Assembly: GCA_963819635.1 (NCBI GenBank)
Contig: CAWFWX010000006.1
Span: forward strand, 248,001 to 312,000
Length of the DNA stretch: 64,000 nucleotides
Reading direction: 5' to 3'
Origin: JACVRW01 sp963819635
GTDB taxonomy: Bacteria > Actinomycetota > Thermoleophilia > Solirubrobacterales > Thermoleophilaceae
Made by a program: the position numbers and the translations under genes. The notes beneath the pieces were generated by a model, which saw only the letters and a program-made list of their open reading frames with translations, did not search any database and was not told the DNA's origin. Positions 1 to 9,303 of the stretch are shown piece by piece; within the stretch, counting starts at the first letter, position 1; each line of letters opens with the position of its first letter.

Positions 1-2
1 AG

Positions 3-1319
3 CTGCAGCCCACCCTCAATGCGTTCGTTCACATCGACGCGGATGGCGCGCTCGAGACCGCTGCCACGATCGACCGGGACGACCCGCGCCCCTTCGCCGG
101 CGTACCGATCGCGATCAAGGACACCACGGCGGTGGCGGGCATGCCCTACACGATGGGCTCGGACCTCTTCGGCGACTTCGTCCCGGGGCACGACTCGTAC
201 GTCACACGCCGCATCCGGGACGCCGGCTTCGTGCTGGTGGGCAAGACGAACATGCCCGAGTTCGGGATCCTGCCCGTCACGGAGCCGCGCCGGTACGGGC
301 CGGCGCGCAACCCATGGGACCCGGATCGCACCCCTGGCGGCTCCAGCGGCGGAGCCGCCGCGGCGGTGGCCAGCGGCATGGTCCCGCTCGCGCACGGCAG
401 CGACGGCGGCGGCTCGATACGGATCCCCGCCGCGTGCTGCGGCCTGGTTGGCCTGAAGCCCACCCGCGGCCGCATCTCCAGGGGACCCGACCTGGGCGAC
501 GACCTCCTCGTCCAAGACGGAGTGCTGACCCGCACCGTGGCCGAAACCGCCTCGATGCTCGACGTTCTCAGCGGCTACGAGCTGGGCGACACCACCTGGG
601 CGCCGCCGCCAGACGAGCCGTTTACGGCAGCGGTGACGAAGGAGCCGGGCCGGTTGCGGATCGGGTATACGACCACCGCCGCCATCGAGGCCCCACTCGA
701 CCAACCCTGCGAGCAGGCCGTTCAGGACGCCGTGCAGCTGCTCACCGAGCTCGGCCACGAGGTCGAGGAGATCGACCCCCCCTGGGGCGACCAGGACCTC
801 CTCCAGACCTTCGTCATGGCGTTCGGGACGCCGATCGCCATGGGCCTCTACTTCGGCGGCATGGTCACCGGCCGCGAGCCGACCCGCGAGCTCGTCGAGC
901 CGCTCTCGTGGACGATGTACGAGGGCATCCGCGCCCGGAGCGCGCTCGACTATCTCCTCGCCCGCACGCAGCTGACCGCGATCTCGCGCGGCATCATCGC
1001 CCTCTGGGAGACCTACGACGTCGTCCTGACGCCCGCGCTCGCGGAGCGGCCGGTGCTTATCGGCGAGATGGATGCCTGCAGCGACGACCCGTGGGAGGAC
1101 TTCCGCCGCAGCGGCCAGTTCACGCCCTACACCGCGATCTTCAACGTGACGGGCCAGCCCGCCATCTCGGTACCGCTCTTCCACGGCGACGACGGGCTCC
1201 CGACCGCGGTGCAGCTGGCGGGCCGCCCTGCCGACGAGGCGACGCTGCTCAGCCTCGCCGCCCAGCTCGAGGCGGCGCGGCCCTGGGCCGACCGCCGGCC
1301 CGAGCTCGCGACCGCCTAG
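3..1319 (+). CDS. Amidase signature family enzyme (5' end outside window)
   Basis: Hydrolyses an amide bond; the substrate cannot be read from sequence (amidase, 6-aminohexanoate-dimer hydrolase and GatA-like enzymes share the fold). The frame is open from base 3, so the true start lies upstream. The Ser-cisSer-Lys triad is visible: Lys in PIAIKDT (codon 117-119), cis-Ser in the GGSSGG loop (about 333-350) and nucleophile Ser in GSDGGGSIR (codon 414-416). The C-terminus (FNVTGQPAISVPL, then GLPTAVQLAGR) is typical and complete. The nearby genes are not tRNA-amidation genes, so a catabolic or detoxifying amidase is more likely than GatA. No frame damage is seen. Confidence 0.9.
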   Translation: MQPTLNAFVHIDADGALETAATIDRDDPRPFAGVPIAIKDTTAVAGMPYTMGSDLFGDFVPGHDSYVTRRIRDAGFVLVGKTNMPEFGILPVTEPRRYGPARNPWDPDRTPGGSSGGAAAAVASGMVPLAHGSDGGGSIRIPAACCGLVGLKPTRGRISRGPDLGDDLLVQDGVLTRTVAETASMLDVLSGYELGDTTWAPPPDEPFTAAVTKEPGRLRIGYTTTAAIEAPLDQPCEQAVQDAVQLLTELGHEVEEIDPPWGDQDLLQTFVMAFGTPIAMGLYFGGMVTGREPTRELVEPLSWTMYEGIRARSALDYLLARTQLTAISRGIIALWETYDVVLTPALAERPVLIGEMDACSDDPWEDFRRSGQFTPYTAIFNVTGQPAISVPLFHGDDGLPTAVQLAGRPADEATLLSLAAQLEAARPWADRRPELATA

Positions 1320-1355
1320 CAACCGGCGCACCGCAAAACGGGCTGTGCGAGCCTC

Positions 1356-3747
1356 ATGCGCATGCGTGGGGTCACAGGGGCGCTGGCGATTCTGTTCGCG
1401 CTCGCGTTCGCCACGGGCGTCTCCTACGCCCATCCGCTCGGCCACACCACCGAGGACCACACGACCCAGGCAGGGCCGCCCATTTTCCCGGGCTCGAGCT
1501 TCGAGACGCTGGTCGAGGGCCCCGGGGCGCCGCGGGTCGTACGTACGCTTCCGACGGCGTCGGCGCTCGCAGGGCGCGAGGACCGTCGCCGCTCGCTGGC
1601 CTACATGGCCCAGCTCACGGACTTCCAGCTCGCCGACGAGGAGTCGCCCGCTCGGGTCGAGTTCGTCGACCGCGGGCCGAACAGCGCGTTCCGCCCGCAG
1701 GAGGCGTTCGAGCCCTGGGCGATCGACTACAGCTTCCGCCAGCTGAACCAGTTCACGACGGCCAGCCCCCACGTCCAGGGCGGCGGAGCGCGCGCCCCGA
1801 TGGACCTGGGGCTGCTCACCGGCGACCAGTCCGACAACCAGCAGTACAACGAGACGCTCTGGGTGCGCCAGCTGATCGAGGGAGGCGAGCCGCTCACGCC
1901 CAACAGCGGCATCAAGAGCGACTATTCCGAGTGCCGGCCAGAGAACCGCGCCGAGCTCCTCGCGCGCGAGACGGCGGGCCAGATCCCCGACGAGCCGACC
2001 TACATGGGCGTCCAGGACTACGACGACCTCGGCTTCCAGGCGCCCGACTACTACGACCCGGACGAGCCCTTCGGGGATCAGTACGGCACCTTCCCGACCT
2101 GGCAGGGGCTGATGGACCGCGCCCAGTCGCTCAGCTTCGTCCCGGTCGGCCTCCGCCGCGGCGACACGCCGGTGCCGACCTACCTCTCGAACGGCAACCA
2201 CGACGGCCTCGTGCAGGGCAACGAGGATGCGGTGAAGGCCTTCGAGGACCTCGCGACCGGCTGCTTCAAGGTCGCCGGAAGCACCGCCACGCTGCCGGTG
2301 GGGCCGAATCCTGACCCGAACCAGCTCTTCTCACCCGGAATCGGCTTCGCGGTGCGGCCGGACGAGCCGGGCCGCCGCTTCGTCGACAGGGTCGAGCTGA
2401 AGCGGATCTACTCGAGCGGCGTCCAGGCGGACGACCACGGCTTCGCCTTCGTCGATCCCGCCGAGCTGACCGCGTCCGGCTTCTCGGCCACCTACTGGGC
2501 GCATGACCTGAAGCCCGGTATCCGCTTCGTCTCGATCGACACGGTCTCGGATGGCGGCGTGGTTCAGGAGTCCTCCGAGGGCAACATCGACGACCCCCAG
2601 TGGGAGTGGCTCCACGCCCAGCTCGACACCGCCGAGCGGGAGGGCAAGCTCGTGGTCGTCTTCGGCCACCACCCGATCCGCAGCCTGATCTCGCACGTCC
2701 CCGACGAGGCCGCCCAGCCCTGCAGCGGGCACTACGACGCGGGCGGCAGCTACACCAGCCCCGACGAGCACGGGCACGACGCGAACCCGGGCTGCGATCT
2801 CGATCCGCGGACCTCCACGCCCGTGCACGACGGCGACGAGCTGCGGGCGCTGCTCAGCGAGCACTCGAACGTCGTCGCCTACGTGGCGGGCCACACGCAC
2901 GAGAACAAGGTGCTCGCGTGCGGAACGGGCGACGGCTGTCCGGACGGCGGCAACTGGTGGGAGGTCAACACCGCGGCGGTCGCGGACTGGCCTCAGCAGA
3001 GTCGCCTGCTCGAGATCATGGACAACCACGACGGGACGCTGTCGATCTTCGGCACGCTCACCGACCCCGGCGGCGCCGCTGGCCGTGCCGGACTCCGGGA
3101 CGCCGGCGGCCGGCTTCGGCAACGACGAGCTGGCGTCGATCAGCCACGCCGTGGCCGCCAACGACCCGCAGCTGGGAGACGGGACAGCCGAGGGCGCCGC
3201 CCAGGACCAGAACGTGGAGCTGCTGGTGGACGACCCGCGGACGGCGACTCTGCGGGGAACCGCCGGCGACGACGTCATCCACGGCACGCCAGGGAACGAC
3301 GTGATCGTCTGCGGTCCCGGCGATGACACGGTGATCGCGGGTGCGGGCGACGACGTCATCCGCTGCGGCCGCGGGAATGACACGGTGAAGGCGGGCGCCG
3401 GCAACGACCGCGTGAGCGGCGGGTCAGGGAACGACCGCCTCTTCGGCGGATCGGGCAACGATCGCCTGTTCGGGCGAAGCGGCGCCGACCGGATCTTGGG
3501 CCAGGGCGGGAAGGATCTGGCCTCGGGTGACACGGGCGCCGACCGCGTATCCGGCGGGGGTGGCCGTGACGTGGTCTCGGGTGGCACCGGCCGAGACCGG
3601 CTCTCGGGAGGACCGGGACCGGACCGCCTGCGTGGTGGCCGCGGACATGACCGGCTCGCGGGCGGGCCCGGAAACGACGTGCTGCTCGGCGACGCCGGGC
3701 GCGACCGGCTCTTCGGCGGGCCCGGCCGCGATCGCCGCCGGCAGTAG
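1356..3747 (+). CDS. Secreted metallophosphoesterase with C-terminal RTX repeats, interrupted by a one-base frameshift
   Basis: Calcineurin-like metallophosphoesterase, probably exported. It has an N-terminal signal peptide (about 1-26) and metal-binding blocks in order: LTDFQL, LLTGDQSD, SNGNHDG, FGHHPIR and AGHTHENK. The catalytic domain is readable to about base 3064. The frame then degenerates into Arg/Gly-rich sequence up to a stop at 3326, while the frame shifted by one base continues the expected protein (AVPDSGTPAAGFGND) into roughly a dozen glycine/aspartate-rich RTX nonapeptides (about 3247-3735) and stops at 3747. Removing one C from the CCCC run at 3065-3068 joins both parts into about 796 residues. 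RTX repeats bind calcium outside the cell and are typical of proteins secreted or surface-attached. The gap may be a sequencing error or a true lesion that would leave the enzyme without its RTX tail. Confidence 0.82.
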
Positions 3748-3879
3748 CTCGCGAACCGGCTCCTCGCCGGGCGGCGGAGCGCCACGCGGTTGCAGTTAGC
3801 CGCCATATAGACGGCAAAGTGCAACCGCGTCCGTCGGGACACCCCTCAATGCCCGGCCGCGACCGCCGCCGGCAGTAGC
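3721..3879. repeat. 28-bp direct repeat flanking a hairpin-bearing spacer
   Basis: The last 28 bases of the RTX gene including its stop codon (3721-3748) recur at 3852-3879 with a single difference, 131 bp apart. The spacer 3749-3851 holds no gene but contains a perfect 11-bp inverted repeat. The second copy carries the same ...CGGCAGTAG end but has no open frame leading into it. It could be a tandem duplication of the gene end or the footprint of a small palindromic element. Confidence 0.7.
3784..3830. terminator. Hairpin, probable bidirectional terminator
   Basis: Perfect 11-bp inverted repeat ACGCGGTTGCA (3784-3794) / TGCAACCGCGT (3820-3830), with a smaller GCCG/CGGC stem inside the 25-base loop. 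It lies between the convergent RTX phosphoesterase and Nudix genes, where a shared terminator is expected. There is no strong T tract. Confidence 0.6.
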
Positions 3880-3897
3880 CGCGACAGGCGAGTGGCG

Positions 3898-4278
3898 TCA
3901 GAGCGCGGCTTCGAGCAGCTCGCGGTCGTGGGCGTAGCTCAGGAGGTCGCGGGCCTCGTCCGGCGTCGCCCAGCGCAGCTCGTCGGTCTCGTCGTTCGGG
4001 ACGAAGTCGGTCTCGGCCTCGGGCGTCATGCACCAGTAGCGCACGAGCTTCGGCCGGCCGCGGACCTCGTAGCGCGTCGCGGGCAGCTCGCGGCCGAGGC
4101 TGGCGCGCACGCCCGTCTCCTCCTCGACCTCGCGCAGCGCGGCTTCCTCGAACGACTCGCCCGGGTCGAGCTTCCCCTTGGGGAAGCTCCAGTCGTCGTA
4201 GCGCGGCCGGTGCACCAGGAGCACCAGGCCATCCCGGACGACGACGCCCCCCGCCGCATCGATGCGATCGCCGGCCAT
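3898..4278 (-). CDS. Nudix hydrolase (MutT-like)
   Basis: 126-residue Nudix pyrophosphohydrolase, a cytoplasmic enzyme that cleaves a nucleoside diphosphate linked to another group. A complete Nudix box spans about residues 35-57, from GKLDPGES to REVEEETGV, with the metal-binding REVEEE core. The N-terminal AAGGVVVRDG and VHRPRYDDWSFPKG segments match the MutT/diadenosine polyphosphate hydrolase type. The ATG start (4276-4278) is one base after the thrB stop, so it is the last gene of the lysA-hom-thrC-thrB operon. The substrate is unknown; the neighbours do not suggest one. Confidence 0.88.
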   Translation of the reverse strand: MAGDRIDAAGGVVVRDGLVLLVHRPRYDDWSFPKGKLDPGESFEEAALREVEEETGVRASLGRELPATRYEVRGRPKLVRYWCMTPEAETDFVPNDETDELRWATPDEARDLLSYAHDRELLEAAL

Positions 4279-4279
4279 G

Positions 4280-5137
4280 TCAGAGCTCCCTCACGTCCGC
4301 ACCGCCGGGCGCGAACGTCACGCGCCGCACCTCGCAGTCGGCCGCCGCGGTCTTCAGGCGCTCCACCAGGCCGCCGGTCTGCTGCCAGTGGCACCAGAAC
4401 AGCACCGCCGGGCCGGCGCCGGAGATCGTCGCGCCCACGGCGCCCAGCTCCTCGGCCTGGTCCACGAGCTCCATCGAGCGCGGGTAGAGCGAGCGCCGGC
4501 GAGGCTGGTGCATGCGGTCGCCGAGGGCGCGCCCGATCAGGCTGAAGTCGTCCTTCGCCAGGCCGAGCACGAGCAGCGCGGCGTGGCCGACGTTGTACAC
4601 CGCATCACCCACGGGCAGCTCGGCCGGCATCGCCGCGCGCGCCTCCTCCGTCGCGACCTCGTGATCGGGTATCGCCAGCACCCCCTCGAGCCCCGGCGCC
4701 GGGTCGAACCGCACCGGCTCCTCCCCCGGGCCCGGACAGATCACGAAGCCCCCGTGGAGCGCGGCCGCCACGTTGTCCGGATGGCCCTCGAGCTCGGCGG
4801 CGAGCTCGAACAGCGGCGCGTCCAGCTCGTACATGTGGTCGGCCGCGGCGAGGCCGGCGACGATCGCCGCCGCGCTCGAGCCGAGGCCCGCGGCGACCGG
4901 GATCTGGGAGCGGATCTGGAACGTCACGCCGTCCGCGGGGCGCAGCCGCTCGAAGGCGCGCACGCACAGGTTCGAGCGGTCGCTGGGCAGGCCCGGCAGG
5001 TCCGAGTGGACGAAGAACTCGCCCGTCTCCTCGACCTCGAGCTCGAGCTCGAGCGACAGCGCCGCCGCCAGGACGTCGTAGCCCGGGCCGAGGTTCGCCG
5101 ACGAGGCCGGCACCCGCACGATCCGGTGGCGCCTCAT
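4280..5137 (-). CDS. thrB: Homoserine kinase
   Basis: GHMP-superfamily kinase that phosphorylates L-homoserine with ATP, the step before threonine synthase. It has 285 residues, near the usual length of about 300. Family features are the N-terminal RVPASSANLGPGYD segment, the ATP-binding PVAAGLGSSAAA loop and the C-terminal GATISGAGPAVLF block. The ATG (5135-5137) overlaps the thrC stop in an ATGA arrangement, so translation is coupled, and the gene ends one base before the Nudix start. The frame stays open far upstream of this ATG because of high GC, but the conserved N-terminus and the thrC overlap fix the start. Confidence 0.95.
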   Translation of the reverse strand: MRRHRIVRVPASSANLGPGYDVLAAALSLELELEVEETGEFFVHSDLPGLPSDRSNLCVRAFERLRPADGVTFQIRSQIPVAAGLGSSAAAIVAGLAAADHMYELDAPLFELAAELEGHPDNVAAALHGGFVICPGPGEEPVRFDPAPGLEGVLAIPDHEVATEEARAAMPAELPVGDAVYNVGHAALLVLGLAKDDFSLIGRALGDRMHQPRRRSLYPRSMELVDQAEELGAVGATISGAGPAVLFWCHWQQTGGLVERLKTAAADCEVRRVTFAPGGADVREL

Positions 5138-6126
5138 CCGAGTACCGCGCGCTCGACCGAGTCGATGTCGGGCTCGCATGGCACGACGCTCGCCGCCCGG
5201 TTCATCGCCGTCTGCGGATCCTTCAGCCCATGGCCCGTGAGCACGCAGACCACGCGTCCCTCCGCGCCGTTCTTCAGCAGCCCCGCGACCGAAGCGGCCG
5301 ACGCCGGCTCGCAGAACACGCCCTCGCGCGCCCCGAGCAGCGAGTAGGCGTCCAGGATCTCGGCGTCCGAGACGGCGCGCACCTCGCCCCGTGACGCCGT
5401 GAAGACGTTCATCGCGTCCTCCCAGCGCGCCGGGTTCCCAATTCGGATCGCCGACGCGACCGTCTCGGGGTTCTCCACCGGCGCGCCGTGCACCAGCGGC
5501 GCCGCTCCCTCGGCCTGGTAGCCGTGCATCGCCGGCGCCGCCCCATACTCCTGGAACCCCTTCCACCAGGCCGTGACGTTGCCCGCGTTGCCCACCGGGA
5601 TGCACAGCACGTCCGGCGCCTCGCCGAGCTCGTCGCACACCTCGAACGCGCCCGTCTTCTGGCCCTCGATCCGGTACTCGTTCACCGAGTTCACGAGCGC
5701 GATCGGATGCTTGTCGGTGAGCTCCCGCACCAGGGCGAGCGCCTCGTCGAAGTTGCCGCGCAGCGCGATCACGCGCGCGCCGTGCATGAGCGCCTGGGCG
5801 AGCTTGCCGGTGGCGATCTTCCCCTCGGGCACGATCACCGCGCCGCGCAGGCCGGCGCGCGCGGCGTACGCGGCCGCGCTCGCCGCCGTGTTCCCGGTCG
5901 ACGCGCAGATCACCGCCTCGGCGCCCTCGCCGATCGCGGCGCTGACCGCCACCGTCATGCCGCGGTCCTTGAACGAGCCGGTCGGGTTCGCGCCCTCGAG
6001 CTTGAGCCATACCTCAGCGCCGGTGAGCTCTGACAGGTGCGGCGCGGGGATGAGCGGGGTGTCGCCCTCTCCCATCGTCACGAGCGGCTCGACGGGGAGG
6101 CGCTCCCGGTAGCGCCAGAGGCTCAG
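5134..6126 (-). CDS. thrC: Threonine synthase, probable CTG start
   Basis: PLP enzyme converting O-phospho-L-homoserine to threonine. The PLP lysine is in NPTGSFKDRGM (about residue 53 from the CTG start); the CASTGNTAAS phosphate loop and PVGNAGN also match bacterial ThrC. A GTG at 6081 would give 315 residues, but the frame continues upstream with LSLWRYRERLPVEPL, matching the conserved 'YKEFLPV' N-terminus of the family. No ATG, GTG or TTG precedes this block. The only plausible initiator is CTG at 6124-6126, overlapping the hom stop as CTGA and giving 330 residues. Family and position are certain; the CTG start is inference. Confidence 0.93.
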   Translation of the reverse strand: MSLWRYRERLPVEPLVTMGEGDTPLIPAPHLSELTGAEVWLKLEGANPTGSFKDRGMTVAVSAAIGEGAEAVICASTGNTAASAAAYAARAGLRGAVIVPEGKIATGKLAQALMHGARVIALRGNFDEALALVRELTDKHPIALVNSVNEYRIEGQKTGAFEVCDELGEAPDVLCIPVGNAGNVTAWWKGFQEYGAAPAMHGYQAEGAAPLVHGAPVENPETVASAIRIGNPARWEDAMNVFTASRGEVRAVSDAEILDAYSLLGAREGVFCEPASAASVAGLLKNGAEGRVVCVLTGHGLKDPQTAMNRAASVVPCEPDIDSVERAVLG

Positions 6127-7346
6127 AACGTCTCCTCGATCACCCTGATCACCCGCGGCGGCTCGCGCACGAAGTCGAGCCCGGCGAGCAGCTGGACGGC
6201 CGCGCGGAACTTCGACTCGAGCACCGGATGCATGACCATGACGAGACGCGCCTCGTCGCCCAGGCCCTTCTGGACGACCGACTTGATCGAGACGCCCTGC
6301 ATTCCCAGGATCTCGGCCACCCGCGCCAGCACGCCGGGACGGTCGGCCACCTCGAGGTGGAGGTAGAAGGCGAACTCGGTGTCCGTGACGAGCGGGATGT
6401 CCTCTGCCGGCGGCACGAGCGACGGCGGCGGGATCATGGCCGAGATCACGTCGCCGAGCACCGCGCTCGCCGTCTGGATCCCGCCGGCGCCCGGCCCCGA
6501 CAGGGTGATCTCGGTGATCGCCGGCGACTCGATCGTCACCGCGTTGAACGCCCCGTTCACAGAGGCGAGCGGATGATCGGCGTACAGGAACGCGGGGTAC
6601 ACGTGCACGGCCACGCCGGTGCCGATCCGCTCGGCGGAGCCGATCAGCTTGAGCGACAGACCGAGCTCCTTCGCGTACTCGATGTCGTCGGCGGTGAGCC
6701 GCTCGATCCCCTCGTAGCTCACCTGGTCGAGCCGGACGGCCGCGTTGAACGCGAGCCGCGCGAGGATGGCCATCTTGGCCGCGGCGTCCTTGCCCGTCAC
6801 GTCCTCGGTTGGGTCGGCCTCGGCGTAGCCGAGCCGCTGCGCCTCCGCCAGAGCCTCGTCGTAGGTCGCGCCCGTCCGGGCCATCTCGCTCAGGATGTAG
6901 TTGGTCGTCCCGTTCACGATCCCGTGGACGCGCTCGATGTGAGCGGCGGCGAGCGTCTCCGACATCACGCGGATCGCCGGCACGACGCCGGCGACCGCGC
7001 CCTCGAAGCGGAGCTGCACCCCGCCGCGGCGCGCCGCGTCGAAGACCTCCTCGCCGTGCTGGGACAGGAGCTGCTTGTTCGCGGTCACCACGTGCCGGCC
7101 CGCGTCGAGCGCGCGCAGCACGTACTCGCGGGAGGGCTCGGTGCCGCCCATGAGCTCCACGATCAGGTCGCTCCGCTCGAGGATGTCGTCGAACTCGCCG
7201 CGGCTGCGCGTGAGCACGCCGGAGATCTCCGGCCGCCGGCCCACCTCGCTCTCGACGGCGCCGGCTCGCTCATCGAGGAGCGCGGCGAAGGCACGGCCGA
7301 CCGTGCCGTGGCCGAGCAGGCCGATGCGGAATAGCTCAGCGGTCAC
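6123..7346 (-). CDS. hom: Homoserine dehydrogenase
   Basis: NAD(P)-dependent reduction of aspartate semialdehyde to homoserine, the branch point to threonine and methionine. It has 407 residues: an N-terminal Rossmann fold (IGLLGHGTVGRAF), catalytic domain (NGTTNYILSEM, GYAEADPTEDVTGKDAAAK) and a C-terminal ACT domain (LHLEVADRPGVLARVAEIL), which in this family usually mediates threonine feedback. The GTG start (7344-7346) lies 11 bases inside the 3' end of lysA, and the stop overlaps the proposed thrC CTG start. It is co-transcribed with lysA, thrC and thrB. Confidence 0.95.
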   Translation of the reverse strand: MTAELFRIGLLGHGTVGRAFAALLDERAGAVESEVGRRPEISGVLTRSRGEFDDILERSDLIVELMGGTEPSREYVLRALDAGRHVVTANKQLLSQHGEEVFDAARRGGVQLRFEGAVAGVVPAIRVMSETLAAAHIERVHGIVNGTTNYILSEMARTGATYDEALAEAQRLGYAEADPTEDVTGKDAAAKMAILARLAFNAAVRLDQVSYEGIERLTADDIEYAKELGLSLKLIGSAERIGTGVAVHVYPAFLYADHPLASVNGAFNAVTIESPAITEITLSGPGAGGIQTASAVLGDVISAMIPPPSLVPPAEDIPLVTDTEFAFYLHLEVADRPGVLARVAEILGMQGVSIKSVVQKGLGDEARLVMVMHPVLESKFRAAVQLLAGLDFVREPPRVIRVIEETF

Positions 7347-8568
7347 GAAGGGTGAGATCTTCGTAGGTCTCGCGGCGGACCACCACGCGCGCGTGCCCGT
7401 CCCTGCAGAAGATCACCGGTGGTCGCGGCACGGCGTTGTAGTTGTTCGCCATGGCGTGCGAGTAGGCGCCGGTGGCGGGGATCACGAGCACATCGCCCAC
7501 GCGCGGGTCGTTCAGCTCCACGTCCCGGACCAGGATGTCGCCGGACTCGCAGTGCATCCCGGCGATGGTGCAGAGCTCTCCAGCGCCGAAGCGGTCGGCG
7601 ATCTCCGCCTCGTAGCGGGCGCCGTAGAGCATCGGGCGCAGGTTGTCCGACATGCCGCCGTCCACCGCCACGTACGTGCGCACGTCCGGGATGCGCTTGA
7701 TCGTCCCCACCCTGTAGATGGTCACGCCCGCGTTGCCGACGAGCGCGCGGCCCGGCTCGCAGAGCACGGTCACGTCCTCGGGGGCGTGGCGCAGGAGCGC
7801 GTCCACGTATTCCTCGATCGAGGGCGGGCTGTCCTCGGCGGTGTAGGCGATGCCGAGCCCGCCGCCGAGGTTCAGCAGCGGCCAGTCCCCGATGCCGGCG
7901 AGCAGCTCGCCGAGCTTCTCGAAGACGTCCACGTCGAGGATCTGCGAGCCGATGTGGGCATGGAGGCCGCGGAGCTCGAGCCCCGCGTCGCCGCACGCCG
8001 CCACCGCCCGCTCCACCTCGTTCACCTGAAAGCCGAACTTGGAGTCGACCTGGCCGGTCTGGATGAACTCGTGGGTGCTCGGCTCGATGCCGGGTGTCAC
8101 GCGCAGCAGCACCCGCTGCGCGCGGCCGCTGAGGCGCGCGATCTCGTCGAACGAGTCGACGACGATGTGACCGAGGCCGCTCTCGATCGCGTAGTCGAGC
8201 TCGGCCGGGGACTTGTTGTTCCCGTGCATGTAGAGCCGCTTCGGGTCGACGCCCGCCGCGAGCGCGAGATGGAGCTCACCGCCCGAGGCGACGTCGGCCG
8301 ACAGCCCCTCCTCCGCGAACAGCCGGTAGACCGCGGTGCACGGGAACGCCTTGCTCGCGTAGACGACCTCGAAATGCCGGGTGCGCGCGCGAAAGGCCTC
8401 GACGAAGCTGCGCGCGCGGGCCCGCATGTCGTCCTCGGCGTAGACGTAGGCGGGCGTGCCGAACTCGGCCGCCAGCTCGACGACGTCGCAGCCGCCGACC
8501 TCGAGCCGGCCGCGCTCGTTCAGGCGCGAGCCGAGGGGATACACGTGCGTGACAGCGAGCGCCGACAT
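7336..8568 (-). CDS. lysA: Diaminopimelate decarboxylase
   Basis: PLP enzyme of fold type III catalysing the last step of lysine synthesis, meso-diaminopimelate to L-lysine. It has 410 residues. The PLP lysine is in VVYASKAFPC (K73), the HIGSQ motif follows, the GGGLGIAY glycine loop binds PLP phosphate, and the CESGD active-site motif is near the C-terminus. The ATG at 8566-8568 precedes the conserved VYPLGSRLNERGRLEVGG segment. It is the first gene of the lysine/threonine operon. The start is only 15 bp from the divergent hydrolase start, so at least one promoter must overlap the other gene's coding region. Confidence 0.95.
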   Translation of the reverse strand: MSALAVTHVYPLGSRLNERGRLEVGGCDVVELAAEFGTPAYVYAEDDMRARARSFVEAFRARTRHFEVVYASKAFPCTAVYRLFAEEGLSADVASGGELHLALAAGVDPKRLYMHGNNKSPAELDYAIESGLGHIVVDSFDEIARLSGRAQRVLLRVTPGIEPSTHEFIQTGQVDSKFGFQVNEVERAVAACGDAGLELRGLHAHIGSQILDVDVFEKLGELLAGIGDWPLLNLGGGLGIAYTAEDSPPSIEEYVDALLRHAPEDVTVLCEPGRALVGNAGVTIYRVGTIKRIPDVRTYVAVDGGMSDNLRPMLYGARYEAEIADRFGAGELCTIAGMHCESGDILVRDVELNDPRVGDVLVIPATGAYSHAMANNYNAVPRPPVIFCRDGHARVVVRRETYEDLTLRDR

Positions 8569-8583
8569 GGTCGAGCGGCGATT

Positions 8584-9303
8584 ATGCAGGAGACGATGCG
8601 GCATCCGACGCCCATATCGCCGGAGCTCGGCAGCCACGACGGGCTCGCCTACGCGCTGTTCCTGCCCGAAGCGGAGCCCGACGTGGGCGTGGTGATCCTG
8701 CACGGCGCGGGATCGGCCAAGGAGAGCCACTTCGACTTCGCCCGCGGCTGCCGCGCGGATGGCATGGCCGCGCTCGCCTACGACGCGCGCGGGCACGGGC
8801 GCTCCGAGGGCAGCTTCGGCCCGAGCGCGTTCGACGACGCGCTCGCGATGGCCGACCTGTTGCGCGCGCATGCGCCGGAGGTTGCCCTGCGCGGGTCGAG
8901 CATGGGCGCCTGGCAGGCGATCCACGCGGCCGCGGCGAGCTCGGCCGTCTGCGCGGTCGTAGCCATCTGCCCCGCGCCGGAGGAGGGGCTGCTCCGGTTC
9001 ATCCGCTCCGGTCAGCGGCCCCGGTTCGAGTGCGACACGGACGCGTGCCAACCGTGGCTCGAGTCGCTCGACATCCACGAGGCGGCCGGGCGGCTGGGCC
9101 CCGACACAGCGCTCCTCCTGCTGCACGCTCGCGGTGACGAGCAGGTGCCGTACGCCGTGAGCGAGCGCTTGCACGAGGCGGCACGGGAGCCGAAGCGGCT
9201 TCTGCTGCTGCCGGGCGGCCACCACCGCTCCGTGCAGCACGACGAGGAGCTGCAGGCGGTGTCGCGCAAGTTCATCCGCGAGGCCGCGGCCCGCTCGACC
9301 TAG
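8584..9303 (+). CDS. Alpha/beta hydrolase (serine hydrolase, dienelactone hydrolase-like)
   Basis: 239-residue cytoplasmic alpha/beta hydrolase. The oxyanion/HG region (VVILHGAGSAKES), AYDARGHGRSEG strand-turn, nucleophile elbow GSSMGA and the late GGHHRS histidine are all visible; the acid is probably in LLLHARGDEQVPY. Such proteins hydrolyse esters or act as acyl peptidases; the substrate is unknown. ATG at 8584 or a second in-frame ATG at 8596 are both possible starts. It is divergent from lysA and its end overlaps the next minus-strand small gene by 32 bp. Confidence 0.85.
   Translation: MQETMRHPTPISPELGSHDGLAYALFLPEAEPDVGVVILHGAGSAKESHFDFARGCRADGMAALAYDARGHGRSEGSFGPSAFDDALAMADLLRAHAPEVALRGSSMGAWQAIHAAAASSAVCAVVAICPAPEEGLLRFIRSGQRPRFECDTDACQPWLESLDIHEAAGRLGPDTALLLLHARGDEQVPYAVSERLHEAAREPKRLLLLPGGHHRSVQHDEELQAVSRKFIREAAARST

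Noticed and set aside
3247..3735. RTX region as a DNA tandem repeat or CRISPR-like array
   Set aside because: Period is the 27-bp codon repeat of RTX nonapeptides with variable sequence; protein-level repeat only.
2331..3842. 503-codon open frame on the minus strand opposite the phosphoesterase/RTX gene
   Set aside because: Pro/Arg/Ser repeats mirror the RTX coding on the other strand; no conserved domain, and such antisense frames are common at this GC.
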